The notes: generated by a model from the letters alone, not told the origin. Positions 26,950-36,505 are shown, counted from the stretch's first letter. The stretch: DNA of 64,000 nt from Streptomyces sp. NBC_00285 (GCF_036174265.1 NZ_CP108055.1:7130001-7194000), one strand, 5' to 3'. Program-made: numbers and translations.

Positions 26950-27100
26950 GGCGTACTGTCGACAGGTCCTCGGACTGACTCTCATATGCGCCTAAGCACC
27001 CATGAGTACACCGTTGCGGGACAGTTCCGGATTCGCACCGGATTCCCCTGCGGCGACAGCGAGCATGAGCATACATCTTGTGCCGTGTTCCGGTGACACC
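26950..27100 (-). promoter_or_regulatory. Cobalamin (B12) riboswitch upstream of nrdAB
   Basis: Read on the minus strand: GGTGTCACCGG near 27100, then GGGAATCCGGTGCGAATCCG, then CTGTCCCGCAACGGT, and finally GAGTCAGTCCGAGGACCTGT. These are the conserved blocks of the B12 element in the right order and spacing. A GC-rich palindrome (CCGGGCCACGGTGGCCGGG, plus strand 26934-26952) follows and could be the terminator or expression platform before the nrdA start. Confidence 0.92.
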
Positions 27101-27169
27101 CCCAGATGTTGTGTCGCGGCGGCTTCGGAGCGTCAACTCGTAGGTGAGGAGAGTGAAGGAGCGCGCACG

Positions 27170-27215
27170 ACGAAGCGGGCTGCCGTGGGGTGTTCCCCAC
27201 AGCAGCCCGCTTCGT
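27170..27215. terminator. Long hairpin between mctP 3' end and nrdA leader
   Basis: 14-bp perfect stem ACGAAGCGGGCTGC / GCAGCCCGCTTCGT with a second stem GTGGGG/CCCCAC inside the loop. It lies just downstream of the mctP stop and should end that transcript before it reads into the nrd leader. Confidence 0.8.
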
Positions 27216-27236
27216 TGCGTCCGGTCTCCTACGGCG

Positions 27237-28844
27237 TCAGTGCGAGGTTCCCGCTGTCGCGGGCGGGAGTTCCGTCTGCACTCCCGGGTCGCCGGCGTCC
27301 GCCGTGTAGTCCTCCGGGCTGGTCTCGTCGATGCCGTCGGGGGCCTTCACCGCCCTCAGGACGAAGGTGAGGACCACCGTGACGACGACGTTCAGAACGA
27401 AGGCCGTCAGACCGATGTAGCCGATCTCGCCGATGCCCGGGATCTCCTTCGCCGAACCGCCGAAGTGCTTCTGCGTCGGGGAGGCGACGCCGTATGCGGC
27501 GGCCGTGCCGTAGATCATGCCGACCGCCCAGCCGGCAAGCAGGGCCCAGCGGTGGAACCAGCGGGTGAACAGGCCGCCGACCAGGGCCGGGAAGGTCTGC
27601 AGGATCCAGATGCCGCCCAGGAGCTGGAAGTTGATCGCGACCGTCTTGTCCATGGTCAGGACGAAGATCAGGGCGCCGACCTTCACCAGCAGGGACACCA
27701 GCTTGGAGACCTTCATCTCCTGGGCCGGTGTCGCGTCCGGCTTGATGAAGTCCTTGTAGATGTTGCGGGTGAACAGGTTCGCCGCCGCGATGGACATGAT
27801 GGCCGCCGGGACCAGGGCCCCGATGCCGATCGCCGCGAAGGCCACGCCCGCGAACCAGTCCGGGAACATGTTCTCGAAGAGCTGCGGGATCGCCAACTGC
27901 GGGTTGGTGACCTTGACTCCGGCAGCGATCGCCATGAAGCCCAGCAGGGCGAGCAGGCCCAGCATCAGCGAGTACAGCGGCAGGATCGTGGTGTTGCGGC
28001 GGATCACCTCGCGGCTCCTGGAGGAGAGCGTCGCGGTGATCGAGTGCGGGTACATGAAGAGCGCGAGCGCGGAGCCCAGCGCCAGCGTGGCGTACGTCCA
28101 CTGACCCGCCTCGGCCGGCACCAGCCCGCCCGCCTTGGCCGCGGTGTACTTGGCGCTCGCGGAGGCGAAGACGTCGTCGAACCCGCCCAGCTTGATCGGG
28201 ATGTAGATGATCGCCACCGCGATGACGATGTAGATCAGCGTGTCCTTCACGAAGGCGATCAGCGCGGGCGCCCGCAGACCGGAGGAGTACGTGTAGGCCG
28301 CGAGGACGCCGAAGGCGATCAGTAGCGGGAGGTCCTTCACGAACCAGTTGGTGTTCTCGCCGCCGCCGACGCCCATCACGTCCAGCACGGCCTGGATGCC
28401 GACCAGTTGGAGCGCGATGTACGGCATGGTCGCCAGGATGCCGGTGACCGCCACCGCCAGCGACAGGCTCTTGGAGCCCCAGCGGCCGCGCACGAAGTCC
28501 GAGGTCGTCACATAGCCGTGCTTGTGCGAGACCGACCACAGGCGGGGCAGGAAGGTGAAGATCAGCGGGTACACCAGGATCGTGTACGGCACCGCGAAGA
28601 AACCGGCCGCGCCCGCCGCGTAGATCGCCGCCGGGACGGCCACGAAGGTGTACGCGGTGTAGAGGTCACCGCCCAGCAGGAACCAGGTGACCCAGGTGCC
28701 GAACGACCGGCCGCCCAGGCCCCATTCGTCGAGGCTCTCGTTCTCGGCCTTGCGCCAGCGCGCGGCCAGGAAGCCCATGACCGTGACGGCCAGGAAGAAG
28801 ATGATGAAGACGGTGAGTGCCACGCCGTTGACGCCGTCGTTCAC
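27237..28844 (-). CDS. mctP: Sodium:solute symporter, monocarboxylate permease (MctP type)
   Basis: 535 residues with about 13 transmembrane helices of the SSS family. Segments typical of monocarboxylate/acetate permeases are present (GGRSFGTWVTWFLLGGDLYTAY; MPYIALQLVGIQAVL; FMYPHSITATLSS). It likely imports lactate, pyruvate, acetate or alanine with Na+ or H+. The upstream DUF3311 gene overlaps by 4 bp, the standard two-gene arrangement for MctP. Exact substrate not readable. Confidence 0.88.
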   Translation of the reverse strand: MNDGVNGVALTVFIIFFLAVTVMGFLAARWRKAENESLDEWGLGGRSFGTWVTWFLLGGDLYTAYTFVAVPAAIYAAGAAGFFAVPYTILVYPLIFTFLPRLWSVSHKHGYVTTSDFVRGRWGSKSLSLAVAVTGILATMPYIALQLVGIQAVLDVMGVGGGENTNWFVKDLPLLIAFGVLAAYTYSSGLRAPALIAFVKDTLIYIVIAVAIIYIPIKLGGFDDVFASASAKYTAAKAGGLVPAEAGQWTYATLALGSALALFMYPHSITATLSSRSREVIRRNTTILPLYSLMLGLLALLGFMAIAAGVKVTNPQLAIPQLFENMFPDWFAGVAFAAIGIGALVPAAIMSIAAANLFTRNIYKDFIKPDATPAQEMKVSKLVSLLVKVGALIFVLTMDKTVAINFQLLGGIWILQTFPALVGGLFTRWFHRWALLAGWAVGMIYGTAAAYGVASPTQKHFGGSAKEIPGIGEIGYIGLTAFVLNVVVTVVLTFVLRAVKAPDGIDETSPEDYTADAGDPGVQTELPPATAGTSH

Positions 28845-29092
28845 TTGGCACCCCCGTGCCGGGCACGCTGGTCACGCTGCCACAGCTTGTACGCGGTCAT
28901 GGTCAGCACGGTGGAGATCAGCACCCACAGCATCTGGTACCAGTAGAAGAACGGGATGCCGATGAACGTGGGGTCCACCTTGGCGTACGAGCCGACCCAC
29001 AGCATCGCCGCGAACGGGGCGACGAGGCACAGGGCGATGACCACGCGCACGGGTGTCACCGTGGGTGGTCTCCCTTCAGGCGCATCTGACAT
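28841..29092 (-). CDS. DUF3311 small membrane protein, MctP partner
   Basis: 83 residues with two hydrophobic helices (VVIALCLVAPFAAMLWVGSY and FFYWYQMLWVLISTVLTMTAY). DUF3311 proteins are encoded directly before MctP/ActP-type symporters and are thought to be small accessory subunits, like YjcH with ActP. The stop overlaps the mctP start (ATGA), so translation is coupled. Confidence 0.88.
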   Translation of the reverse strand: MSDAPEGRPPTVTPVRVVIALCLVAPFAAMLWVGSYAKVDPTFIGIPFFYWYQMLWVLISTVLTMTAYKLWQRDQRARHGGAK

Positions 29093-29224
29093 TCCGCGAC
29101 TCCCGTCCCCTCACTGATCACTTGTGCAATGCGCAGGCAATCTAGGCGAGGGTGTCGCGATAGCGAAAGACCTCGTCCGCGTATCGGCATGTCGATTCTG
29201 TGAAACACCCGGGGAGAGGGGTGG

Positions 29225-30071
<847 letters not shown>

Positions 30072-30077
30072 AAGGTG

Positions 30078-30093
30078 AGTGGTCTAGCGGACG
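30078..30093. promoter_or_regulatory. DasR-responsive element (dre), dasR-proximal 2
   Basis: Core TGGTCTAGCGGA at 30080-30091: the left half is perfect and the right half degenerate. Centre-to-centre 22 bp from the previous site, i.e. two helical turns. Confidence 0.6.
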
Positions 30094-30201
30094 AGACTAC
30101 TCCGGCCCGGCTCTTTTCGCTGGCTTCTTACTTAAAGGTTCCTGCATATGTAGCTCGCATAACAGCTGGTCAGAGCCGTTTCGAACCCTCTTGACAGGCT
30201 T

Positions 30202-30217
30202 CGTGGTCTGGTCCAAG
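30202..30217. promoter_or_regulatory. DasR-responsive element (dre), dasA-proximal 1
   Basis: Core TGGTCTGGTCCA at 30204-30215, 10 of 12 to the dre core. A TTGACA at 30191-30196 just upstream could be a -35 element that it overlaps. Confidence 0.75.
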
Positions 30218-30225
30218 CTCCCCCT

Positions 30226-30241
30226 ACTGGTCTACACCATT
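30226..30241. promoter_or_regulatory. DasR-responsive element (dre), dasA-proximal 2
   Basis: ACTGGTCTACACCATT, core TGGTCTACACCA, 11 of 12. A further half site (TTGGTCCA) follows directly. It sits 55 bp before the dasA start. Confidence 0.85.
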
Positions 30242-30296
30242 GGTCCAGGTCCCGGCCCATGGGCGGGAGGTGTGGGGCATCCCTGAGGAGGGTGGC

Positions 30297-31580
30297 GTGA
30301 AGCGCAAGCTGATATTCGCGATCGGTGTCGCGGGCATGATGGTCTCGGTCGCCGCGTGTGGCGGCGGCGACAGCGGAAGTTCGGACAACAGCGGTGCGGA
30401 CGCCAAGGAGCTGACCGTCTGGCTCACCGTCGACGCCCAGAACAACTGGCCCGGGCTGGTGAAGGCCGCGGACGCCGCGGTGGCGAAGAAGCACCCCGGC
30501 ATCAAGATCAAGCACGAGTACTACGGCTGGCCCGACAAGAACACCAAGCTCGACGCGGTCCTCGCGACCGACAAGGCCCCCGACGTGGTCGAGATGGGCA
30601 ACACCGAGATGCTGGGCTACATGGTCAAGGGCGCCTTCGCCCCCCTCGACGCCTCCCAGTTCACCAACTCGGACGCCTGGCTGGACGGCCTCAAGGCCTC
30701 GGTGACCTACGGCGGCAAGACCTACGGCGTGCCGTACTACGCCGGTGGCCGCGTCGCCAACTGGCGCAAGGACCTCTTCGCCTCGGCGGGCGTCAAGTCC
30801 ACGCCGAAGACGTACGCCGAACTCACCGCCGCCCTCGACAAGGTCCAGAACAAGGAGGGCGACAAGTTCTCCGCCTGGTACCAGCCCACCCGCGACTGGT
30901 ACGCGGCCATGTCCTTCGTCTACGACGCCGGCGGCTCCATCGCCACCGAGTCGGGCGGCCAGTGGAAGGGCAGCCTCTCCTCGCCCGCGTCCATCAAGGG
31001 CCTCACCGAGTTCAAGAACGTCATCGACAAATACATGCACGGTGACAAGACCAAGGACGAGTCCGACCGTTACATCGTCTACGGCCAGGGCAAGTCCGGC
31101 ATGATCTTCGCCCCCGCGTGGGAGGGCGCGACCGCCGCGACGAAGGAGAACGACAAGACCGGCAAGCTCGCCGGCCATGTCGAGAACTTCGTGATGCCCG
31201 GCCCGTCCGGCAAGAACATGCCCGTCTTCCTGGGCGGCTCGGACCTCGCCGTCCCGGTCAAGTCCAAGGCCCAGGCGGTCGCCGCCGAGTGGATCAACGC
31301 CTTCACCGGCCCAGCCGGCCAGAAGGGCCTGATCGCCAAGGGCAACCTGCCCAACAACAAGACCGACCTCGCCACCCTGAAGAACGACCCGGCGACCGCG
31401 GTCCCGGCCACCGCGGCCGAGTCCAACTGGTTCGTCCCGATGGCGCCCGGCTGGGGCCAGGTCGAGAAGGCACAGGTCCTGCAGACCATGCTGCAGAACA
31501 TCGGCACGGGCAAGAAGTCGGTGGAGGCGGCGGCCAAGCAGGCCGACGCGGCGATCGACAAGGTCATCAACACCAAGTGA
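30297..31580 (+). CDS. dasA: Chitobiose-binding lipoprotein of the DasABC transporter
   Basis: 427 residues from the GTG at 30297 (GAGGAGGGT upstream). Lipoprotein signal peptide with lipobox VAAC (Cys20). The body is a cluster-B/MalE-type sugar-binding protein (ELTVWLTVDAQNNWPGLVKA; DKAPDVVEMGNTEM; GKSGMIFAPAWEG). DasA binds N,N'-diacetylchitobiose and chito-oligosaccharides outside the membrane and affects morphological development. It is first in the dasABC operon, under two dre sites, and followed by a hairpin that should favour its own expression over dasBC. Confidence 0.95.
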   Translation: MKRKLIFAIGVAGMMVSVAACGGGDSGSSDNSGADAKELTVWLTVDAQNNWPGLVKAADAAVAKKHPGIKIKHEYYGWPDKNTKLDAVLATDKAPDVVEMGNTEMLGYMVKGAFAPLDASQFTNSDAWLDGLKASVTYGGKTYGVPYYAGGRVANWRKDLFASAGVKSTPKTYAELTAALDKVQNKEGDKFSAWYQPTRDWYAAMSFVYDAGGSIATESGGQWKGSLSSPASIKGLTEFKNVIDKYMHGDKTKDESDRYIVYGQGKSGMIFAPAWEGATAATKENDKTGKLAGHVENFVMPGPSGKNMPVFLGGSDLAVPVKSKAQAVAAEWINAFTGPAGQKGLIAKGNLPNNKTDLATLKNDPATAVPATAAESNWFVPMAPGWGQVEKAQVLQTMLQNIGTGKKSVEAAAKQADAAIDKVINTK

Positions 31581-31586
31581 CCCACG

Positions 31587-31618
31587 GCAGGGCCCCGTTG
31601 AAACCGACGGGGCCCTGC
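31587..31618 (+). terminator. Intra-operon hairpin between dasA and dasB
   Basis: 12-bp perfect stem GCAGGGCCCCGT / ACGGGGCCCTGC, 8-nt loop, starting 6 bp after the dasA stop. Typical partial terminator or 3' stabiliser behind a binding-protein gene. Confidence 0.75.
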
Positions 31619-31721
31619 TTCCCGTACCGCCTGTTTCCGCACCACCCGTGCGGGTCCCGACTCCGCACGACCGTGCGGGCTTCGCTTCCGTACGACCAGA
31701 AGGATCGCTGAGGAGCGCGCG

Positions 31722-32702
31722 ATGAGTGCCGCAGACACGACCACCCCCGCCAAGGCGCCGCCGCCGACAGCCGTACCGCCGCCGCCCCCGCCCGCGCCGC
31801 AGAGCAGAAAGCGCGGCTTCAGCGGCACTCCCTGGCTGCTGCTCGCCCCCTGTCTGCTCGTCCTCGCCCTGGTCATGGGCTATCCGCTGGTTCGCCTGGT
31901 CACGCTGTCCTTCCAGAAGTTCGGCCAGTCCCAGCTGTGGGGCTTCCTGCCCGCCCAGTGGGTCGGCTTCGACAACTTCACGGGCGTGCTGAACGACGGC
32001 GAGTTCTGGGCGGTCGTCGTACGGACCATCGTCTTCGCGGCCGGCTGCGTGATCTTCACGATGGTCGGCGGCATGCTCGTCGCGCTGCTGCTCCAGAGGG
32101 TCTCCGGCTGGGTGAAGACCCTGATCAACGTGGCACTCGTGGCCAGCTGGGGAATGCCGATCATCGTCGCCACCACCGTCTTCAAGTGGCTGTTCGACGC
32201 GGACTACGGCGTCCTCAACGCGCTGCTGAGCAAACTGCCCGGGGTCGACATGATCGGTCACAACTGGTTCGCGAGCGGACCCCAGGGCCTGGCCGTGATC
32301 ATGCTCCTGGTGGTCTGGGGTGCCGTGCCCTTCGTCGTGATCACTCTCAGCGCCGGCCTCACCCAGGTTCCGGCCGAACTGGAGGAGGCGGCCCGGCTGG
32401 ACGGCGCGGGCGCCTGGGGCGTCTTCCGGTACGTCACCCTGCCGATCCTCAAACCGATCATCGTGATGCTCACGACCCTCTCCGTCATCTGGGACATGGG
32501 CGTCTTCCCTCAGGTCTTCGTCATGCGAAACGGCCACCCGGAAGCGGAGTTCCAGCTCCTGACCACCTACTCCTACGACCGGGCCTTCGTGGTCAACGAC
32601 TACGGACAGGGCTCGGCGATCGCCCTCATCACCGTGCTGCTGCTGCTCGGTGTGGTCGCCGTCTATATGCGCCAGATGCTGAAGATCGGAGAGGTCGAAT
32701 GA
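31722..32702 (+). CDS. dasB: DasABC transporter permease 1
   Basis: 326 residues: a Pro/Ala-rich cytoplasmic N-terminus (17-29) and six membrane helices of the MalF type. The ATPase-contact EAA loop is present (LEEAARLDGAGAWGVFRYV). It forms the channel with DasC; the ATPase is expected to be the shared MsiK encoded elsewhere, since no ATPase gene is here. The stop overlaps dasC (ATGA). Confidence 0.94.
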   Translation: MSAADTTTPAKAPPPTAVPPPPPPAPQSRKRGFSGTPWLLLAPCLLVLALVMGYPLVRLVTLSFQKFGQSQLWGFLPAQWVGFDNFTGVLNDGEFWAVVVRTIVFAAGCVIFTMVGGMLVALLLQRVSGWVKTLINVALVASWGMPIIVATTVFKWLFDADYGVLNALLSKLPGVDMIGHNWFASGPQGLAVIMLLVVWGAVPFVVITLSAGLTQVPAELEEAARLDGAGAWGVFRYVTLPILKPIIVMLTTLSVIWDMGVFPQVFVMRNGHPEAEFQLLTTYSYDRAFVVNDYGQGSAIALITVLLLLGVVAVYMRQMLKIGEVE

Positions 32703-33541
32703 GCACGCTCGCTCCCGGGACGCCCCGCAGGTCGAGGGCCGGCTGGAACCTCCTCGGTCTCCTCGTCTTCCTCGCCGCCGGTTTCCCCGTCTACTGGATG
32801 GTGAACACGGCGTTCAAGCCCGCCAAGGACGCCATCGACCCGGACCCGAGCCTGCTGCCGACCGGCCTCACGCTCGACAACTTCCGGCGCGCGCTGGCCA
32901 TCGCCGACTTCTGGGGCCCGGTCGGCCGCAGCCTCATCGTGTCCCTGTTGGTCGTGGCGATCGGCATCGTGGTGGGCACGCTGGCCGCGCTCGCCATCTC
33001 CCGCTTCGACTTCCGCGGCCGGAAGGTCGTGATCGTGACCATCCTCGCGGTCCAGATGGTCCCCCTGGTCGCGATGATCATCCCGGTCTTCCTGCTGCTC
33101 AACGACCTCGACCAGTACGACAAACTGTCGGGCCTGATCATCACGTACCTGACCTTCATCCTGCCCTTCACGGTGTGGACGCTGCGCGGCTTCATCGTCA
33201 ACATCCCGAAGGAACTGGAGGAGGCGGCGATGGTGGACGGCTGCTCCCGCACCAGTGCCTTCATCCGTGTGGTCTTCCCGCTGCTCGCCCCCGGCATGGT
33301 CGCCACCTCGGTCTACGGTTTCATCCTGGCCTGGAACGAGTACCTGTACGCCCTCATGCTGCTCAGCCAGGAACACCAGACCGCGACCGTCTGGCTCGGC
33401 AACTTCACCACCAAACACGGCACCGAATACGCCCCGATGATGGCCGGCTCCACCATGATGGCCGTGCCGATCGTGATCCTCTTCCTCCTCGTCCAGCGCA
33501 AGATGGCCGCGGGCCTCACCGCGGGCGCCGTGAAGGGATAA
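32699..33541 (+). CDS. dasC: DasABC transporter permease 2
   Basis: 280 residues, MalG type, six helices, EAA loop ELEEAAMVDGCSRTSAFIRV. The ATG at 32699 overlaps the dasB stop, and GGAGAGG precedes it. Works with DasB and DasA in chitobiose uptake. The dasD gene begins 8 bp after its stop, so the hydrolase is part of the same operon. Confidence 0.94.
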   Translation: MSTLAPGTPRRSRAGWNLLGLLVFLAAGFPVYWMVNTAFKPAKDAIDPDPSLLPTGLTLDNFRRALAIADFWGPVGRSLIVSLLVVAIGIVVGTLAALAISRFDFRGRKVVIVTILAVQMVPLVAMIIPVFLLLNDLDQYDKLSGLIITYLTFILPFTVWTLRGFIVNIPKELEEAAMVDGCSRTSAFIRVVFPLLAPGMVATSVYGFILAWNEYLYALMLLSQEHQTATVWLGNFTTKHGTEYAPMMAGSTMMAVPIVILFLLVQRKMAAGLTAGAVKG

Positions 33542-33549
33542 CGCCCCCG

Positions 33550-35049
33550 ATGACGACAATCGCCAGCGGTACCGACAGGCTCACGCGGGACGCCCTGACC
33601 GTCCTCCAGCCCGGCTTCACCGGCACCACCGCCCCCGACTGGCTGCTGCGGCGCCTCGGTGAAGGGCTCGCCTCGGTCGGCCTGTTCGGCCGCAACATCG
33701 CCTCACCCGAGCAACTGAGCGTCCTGACGGCACAGTTGCGCGCCGAACGCGACGACGTCCTGGTCGCGATCGACGAGGAGGGCGGCGACGTCACCCGTCT
33801 GGAGGTGCGGACCGGTTCGTCCTTCCCCGGCAACCACGCCCTGGGCGCGGTGGACGACGTGGAACTGACCAGGCAGGTGGCCGCCGAGCTGGGGCGCCGT
33901 CTCGCGGCCTGCGGGGTCAACCTCAACTGGGCCCCGTCGGCCGACGTGAACTCCAACCCGACCAACCCGGTCATCGGTGTCCGCTCCTTCGGCGCCTCCA
34001 CCGAACTGGTCGCCCGCCACACCGCCGCCTACGTCACCGGCCTGCAGTCCGCGGGCGTGGCGGCCTGCACCAAGCACTTCCCGGGCCACGGCGACACCGC
34101 CGTCGACTCCCACCACGCGCTCCCACGCATTGACGTGGACGCGTCCCTGCTCGGATCGCGGGAACTCTCCCCGTTCCGCGCGGCCATCGCCGCCGGCACC
34201 CGCGCCGTGATGACCGCCCACATCCTGGTCCCGGCCCTGGACCCGGACCGCCCGGCGACGCTGTCCCACGGTGTCCTGACCGACCTGCTCCGCGGCGAAC
34301 TTGGCTACACCGGCCTCATCGTCACCGACGGTATGGAGATGCAGGCCATCGCCGGGACCTACGGCATCGAGCGCGGCAGTGTCCTGGCCGTGGCCGCCGG
34401 CGCCGACGCGATCTGTGTGGGCGGCGGCCTGGCCGACGACGAGACGGTACGGCGCCTGCGGGACGCCCTGGTCTCGGCGGTCCGCTCCGGTGAACTCCCC
34501 GAGGAGCGCCTGGCCGACGCCGCCGAACGGGTCCGTCTCCTGGCCCGCTGGACGTCGGCGGGCGCGACCGATCCGGGGACTCCTGCCGACGAGGAGGTGG
34601 GACTGCGCGCGGCACGGCGGGCGCTGCGGATCACCGGCGCGAACAGCAGCGGCACCGACGGCTTCACCCCGCTCACCGCGCCGCCCTATGTCGCCGCCTT
34701 CACCCCCATCGCCAACTTCGCCGTCGGTGACGAGACCCCCTGGGGTGTCGCCGCCGAACTCGCCCGTCTGCTCCCGGGCACGGAGACGGGCACCTTCGCG
34801 GGGGACACCGCGGGCCTCGCGACCCTGGCCGCGGCCGGTCCCCGGCGCATCGTGGCCGTGGTCCGCGACGAGCACCGCCACCCCTGGATGGCGGCCGCCC
34901 TGGACACCGTCCTCAGAACCCGCCCCGACACGGTCGTGGTCGAGATGGGTCTGCCCCAGGCACCCCCGCGCGGCGCGCTCCACATCGCCACCCACGGCGC
35001 GGCCCGGGTGTGCGGCAGGGCGGCGGCGGAGATCATCACCGGGAAGTAG
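33550..35049 (+). CDS. dasD: Glycoside hydrolase family 3 beta-N-acetylglucosaminidase
   Basis: 499 residues, no signal peptide, so cytoplasmic. NagZ-like TIM barrel: KHFPGHGDTAVDSHHALP (substrate His-containing loop) and IVTDGMEMQAI with the nucleophile Asp near residue 260. A roughly 150-residue C-terminal alpha/beta domain follows, as in the longer actinobacterial GH3 enzymes. It should split imported chito-oligosaccharides to GlcNAc. The only ribosome-binding-like sequence is AAGGGA within the end of dasC, so translational coupling is likely. Confidence 0.92.
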   Translation: MTTIASGTDRLTRDALTVLQPGFTGTTAPDWLLRRLGEGLASVGLFGRNIASPEQLSVLTAQLRAERDDVLVAIDEEGGDVTRLEVRTGSSFPGNHALGAVDDVELTRQVAAELGRRLAACGVNLNWAPSADVNSNPTNPVIGVRSFGASTELVARHTAAYVTGLQSAGVAACTKHFPGHGDTAVDSHHALPRIDVDASLLGSRELSPFRAAIAAGTRAVMTAHILVPALDPDRPATLSHGVLTDLLRGELGYTGLIVTDGMEMQAIAGTYGIERGSVLAVAAGADAICVGGGLADDETVRRLRDALVSAVRSGELPEERLADAAERVRLLARWTSAGATDPGTPADEEVGLRAARRALRITGANSSGTDGFTPLTAPPYVAAFTPIANFAVGDETPWGVAAELARLLPGTETGTFAGDTAGLATLAAAGPRRIVAVVRDEHRHPWMAAALDTVLRTRPDTVVVEMGLPQAPPRGALHIATHGAARVCGRAAAEIITGK

Positions 35050-35119
35050 GCCCTGCCCGTCGCGGTGCGGGTCGTACGCGACACGTCGCGCACGATCCGC
35101 AATGCGGCATGGATCTGGC

Positions 35120-35905
35120 CTAGATCCCCTGCCAGTCGGGCTTGTTGACGAACGTGTACCGGAAGTAGTCGGCCAGCTTCAGCTTGGACGCGGCTCCCTC
35201 GTCGACGACCACCGTGGCATGCGGGTGCAGCTGAAGCGCCGACGCGGGACACACCGCTGCGACCGGACCCTCGACCGTCGCCGCGACCGCGTCGGCCTTC
35301 CCCTCGCCTGTGGCGAGGAGCACCAGATGCCTGGCTTCCAGGATCGTGCCGATCCCCTGCGTGATCACGTGATGCGGTACCTGCTCGATGTCCCCGTCGA
35401 AGAACCGCGCGTTGTCCACCCGGGTCTGCTCCGTCAGCGTCTTGATCCGCGTCCGCGAGGCCAGCGAGGAACAGGGCTCGTTGAACCCGATGTGCCCGTC
35501 CGTCCCGATCCCCAGCAACTGCAGGTCCACGCCCCCGGCCGACGCCAGCGCCGCGTCGTACGCCGCGCACGCGCCGGGGATGTCCTGTGCCGTCCCGTCC
35601 GGGCCCATGAACGCGGCCATGCGTATCCCCAGCGGCTCCAGCACCTCGCGCCGCAGCACCGACCGGTACGACTCCGGATGCTCGGCAGGCAGCCCGACGT
35701 ATTCGTCGAGCTGGGCTATCCGAGCCCGCTGCGCCGACACGGCGCCGGACCGCACCTTCGCCGCCAGCGCTTCGTAGACGGGCAGCGGGGTCGAACCGGT
35801 CGCCACGCCGAGCAGGGCGTCGGGCCTGTGTCGGAGCAGTTGGGCGATGGCCTCGGCGATGAGCTCGCCACCCGCCTTGGCGTCCGGAACGATGACAACT
35901 TCCAC
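35120..35905 (-). CDS. nagB: Glucosamine-6-phosphate deaminase
   Basis: 261 residues from the GTG at 35905. Converts GlcN-6-P to fructose-6-P and ammonia, linking GlcNAc to glycolysis and removing the DasR inducer. Motifs: LGVATGSTP (phosphate loop), QLDEYVGLPAEHPESY (catalytic Asp), LLGIGTDGHIGFNEP, and the later ARHLVLLATGEGKA. It is convergent with dasD. A dre site 85 bp upstream gives DasR control. The ribosome-binding site (GGCAGG) is weak. Confidence 0.95.
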   Translation of the reverse strand: MEVVIVPDAKAGGELIAEAIAQLLRHRPDALLGVATGSTPLPVYEALAAKVRSGAVSAQRARIAQLDEYVGLPAEHPESYRSVLRREVLEPLGIRMAAFMGPDGTAQDIPGACAAYDAALASAGGVDLQLLGIGTDGHIGFNEPCSSLASRTRIKTLTEQTRVDNARFFDGDIEQVPHHVITQGIGTILEARHLVLLATGEGKADAVAATVEGPVAAVCPASALQLHPHATVVVDEGAASKLKLADYFRYTFVNKPDWQGI

Positions 35906-35916
35906 GCTGCGCCTGC

Positions 35917-35952
35917 CGATCTGAGGAAACGGTCCGATCTGGAGAAACGGTC
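35917..35952. repeat. Two tandem 18-bp units in the nagB leader
   Basis: CGATCTGAGGAAACGGTC and CGATCTGGAGAAACGGTC, identical at 16 of 18 positions, directly adjoining, starting 12 bp before the nagB GTG. It places a duplicated segment in the 5' leader. Confidence 0.75.
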
Positions 35953-35989
35953 TCAACCAGAGGGGCTTGACCGGACCCGGTGCGGCCCA

Positions 35990-36005
35990 TGTGGTTTAGA
36001 CCAAT
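35990..36005. promoter_or_regulatory. DasR-responsive element (dre) upstream of nagB
   Basis: Core TGGTTTAGACCA at 35992-36003, 11 of 12 to the dre core, 85-100 bp before the nagB start. Confidence 0.85.
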
Positions 36006-36247
36006 CTAACAGAATCGGGTGCCTCGGCCCAGGGTCGGGAAAGCCATCCATCGAGAACGTGACCGAGGAGGTCCAGCCCCTCCTGGGATCATCGCCCGCG
36101 AGGGTGGCGGAAATTGCCGGGGAGATCCGGCCCCGCACATGAACCCACACGCGTTAGGCTGCGTGGTGGTTGTCAGAGCGTTCGAACGGTCGACTCCCGC
36201 GAGGGAAAGCGCCAACAACAAACAGGCTCCAACGCATGGACACACCT

Positions 36248-36263
36248 AGTGGTCTAGTCCACA
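36248..36263. promoter_or_regulatory. Orphan DasR-responsive element
   Basis: AGTGGTCTAGTCCACA; core TGGTCTAGTCCA, 11 of 12, identical to the first dasR-proximal site core. The nearest starts are nagB (about 345 bp away, minus) and the kinase gene (about 245 bp away, plus). Confidence 0.8.
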
Positions 36264-36278
36264 ATTGAAGCGTGACTT

Positions 36279-36303
36279 CCGTCTTCCCCGCACAGGAAGA
36301 CGG
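36279..36303. terminator. Perfect hairpin 16 bp after the orphan dre
   Basis: 9-bp stem CCGTCTTCC / GGAAGACGG with a 7-nt loop. Could end a short transcript from the dre-controlled region or act as an attenuator. Confidence 0.5.
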
Positions 36304-36505
36304 ATCGAGGACCCGGAGCTCTCTGCCCTGACTGCCCCGGATCCTCATCCTTCGGCCGACCGGGACCGCACACCCCACGGCCGATGTTGCTCCGGGCTGC
36401 GGTGCCGGGAAGGCTGAGGGTCCTTCCCAGGCGCCGCGGCCCGCGGGTGTCTTCAGGGCACGGCGTATTTAGGCCGCTCACATACCGCCAGGTACGCTCG
36501 CACCC

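Larger units (their letters stand above)
36006..36505. other. 500-bp gap between nagB promoter and the sensor kinase gene
   Basis: No ORF with a ribosome-binding site or family resemblance. Contents: an orphan dre site (36248-36263), a perfect 9-bp hairpin (36279-36303), and the probable leaderless promoter of the kinase gene, with TACGCT at 36493-36498 just ahead of the GTG at 36506. The composition is slightly less GC-rich around 36140-36275. Confidence 0.6.

Noticed and set aside
30132..32537. 801-codon minus-strand open frame opposite dasA and dasB
   Set aside because: Shadow of the das genes; composition is typical of the antisense third-position GC frame.
36149..36240. GTTCGAAC-containing stretch considered as a tRNA
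   Set aside because: No acceptor stem or anticodon arm can be drawn around it.
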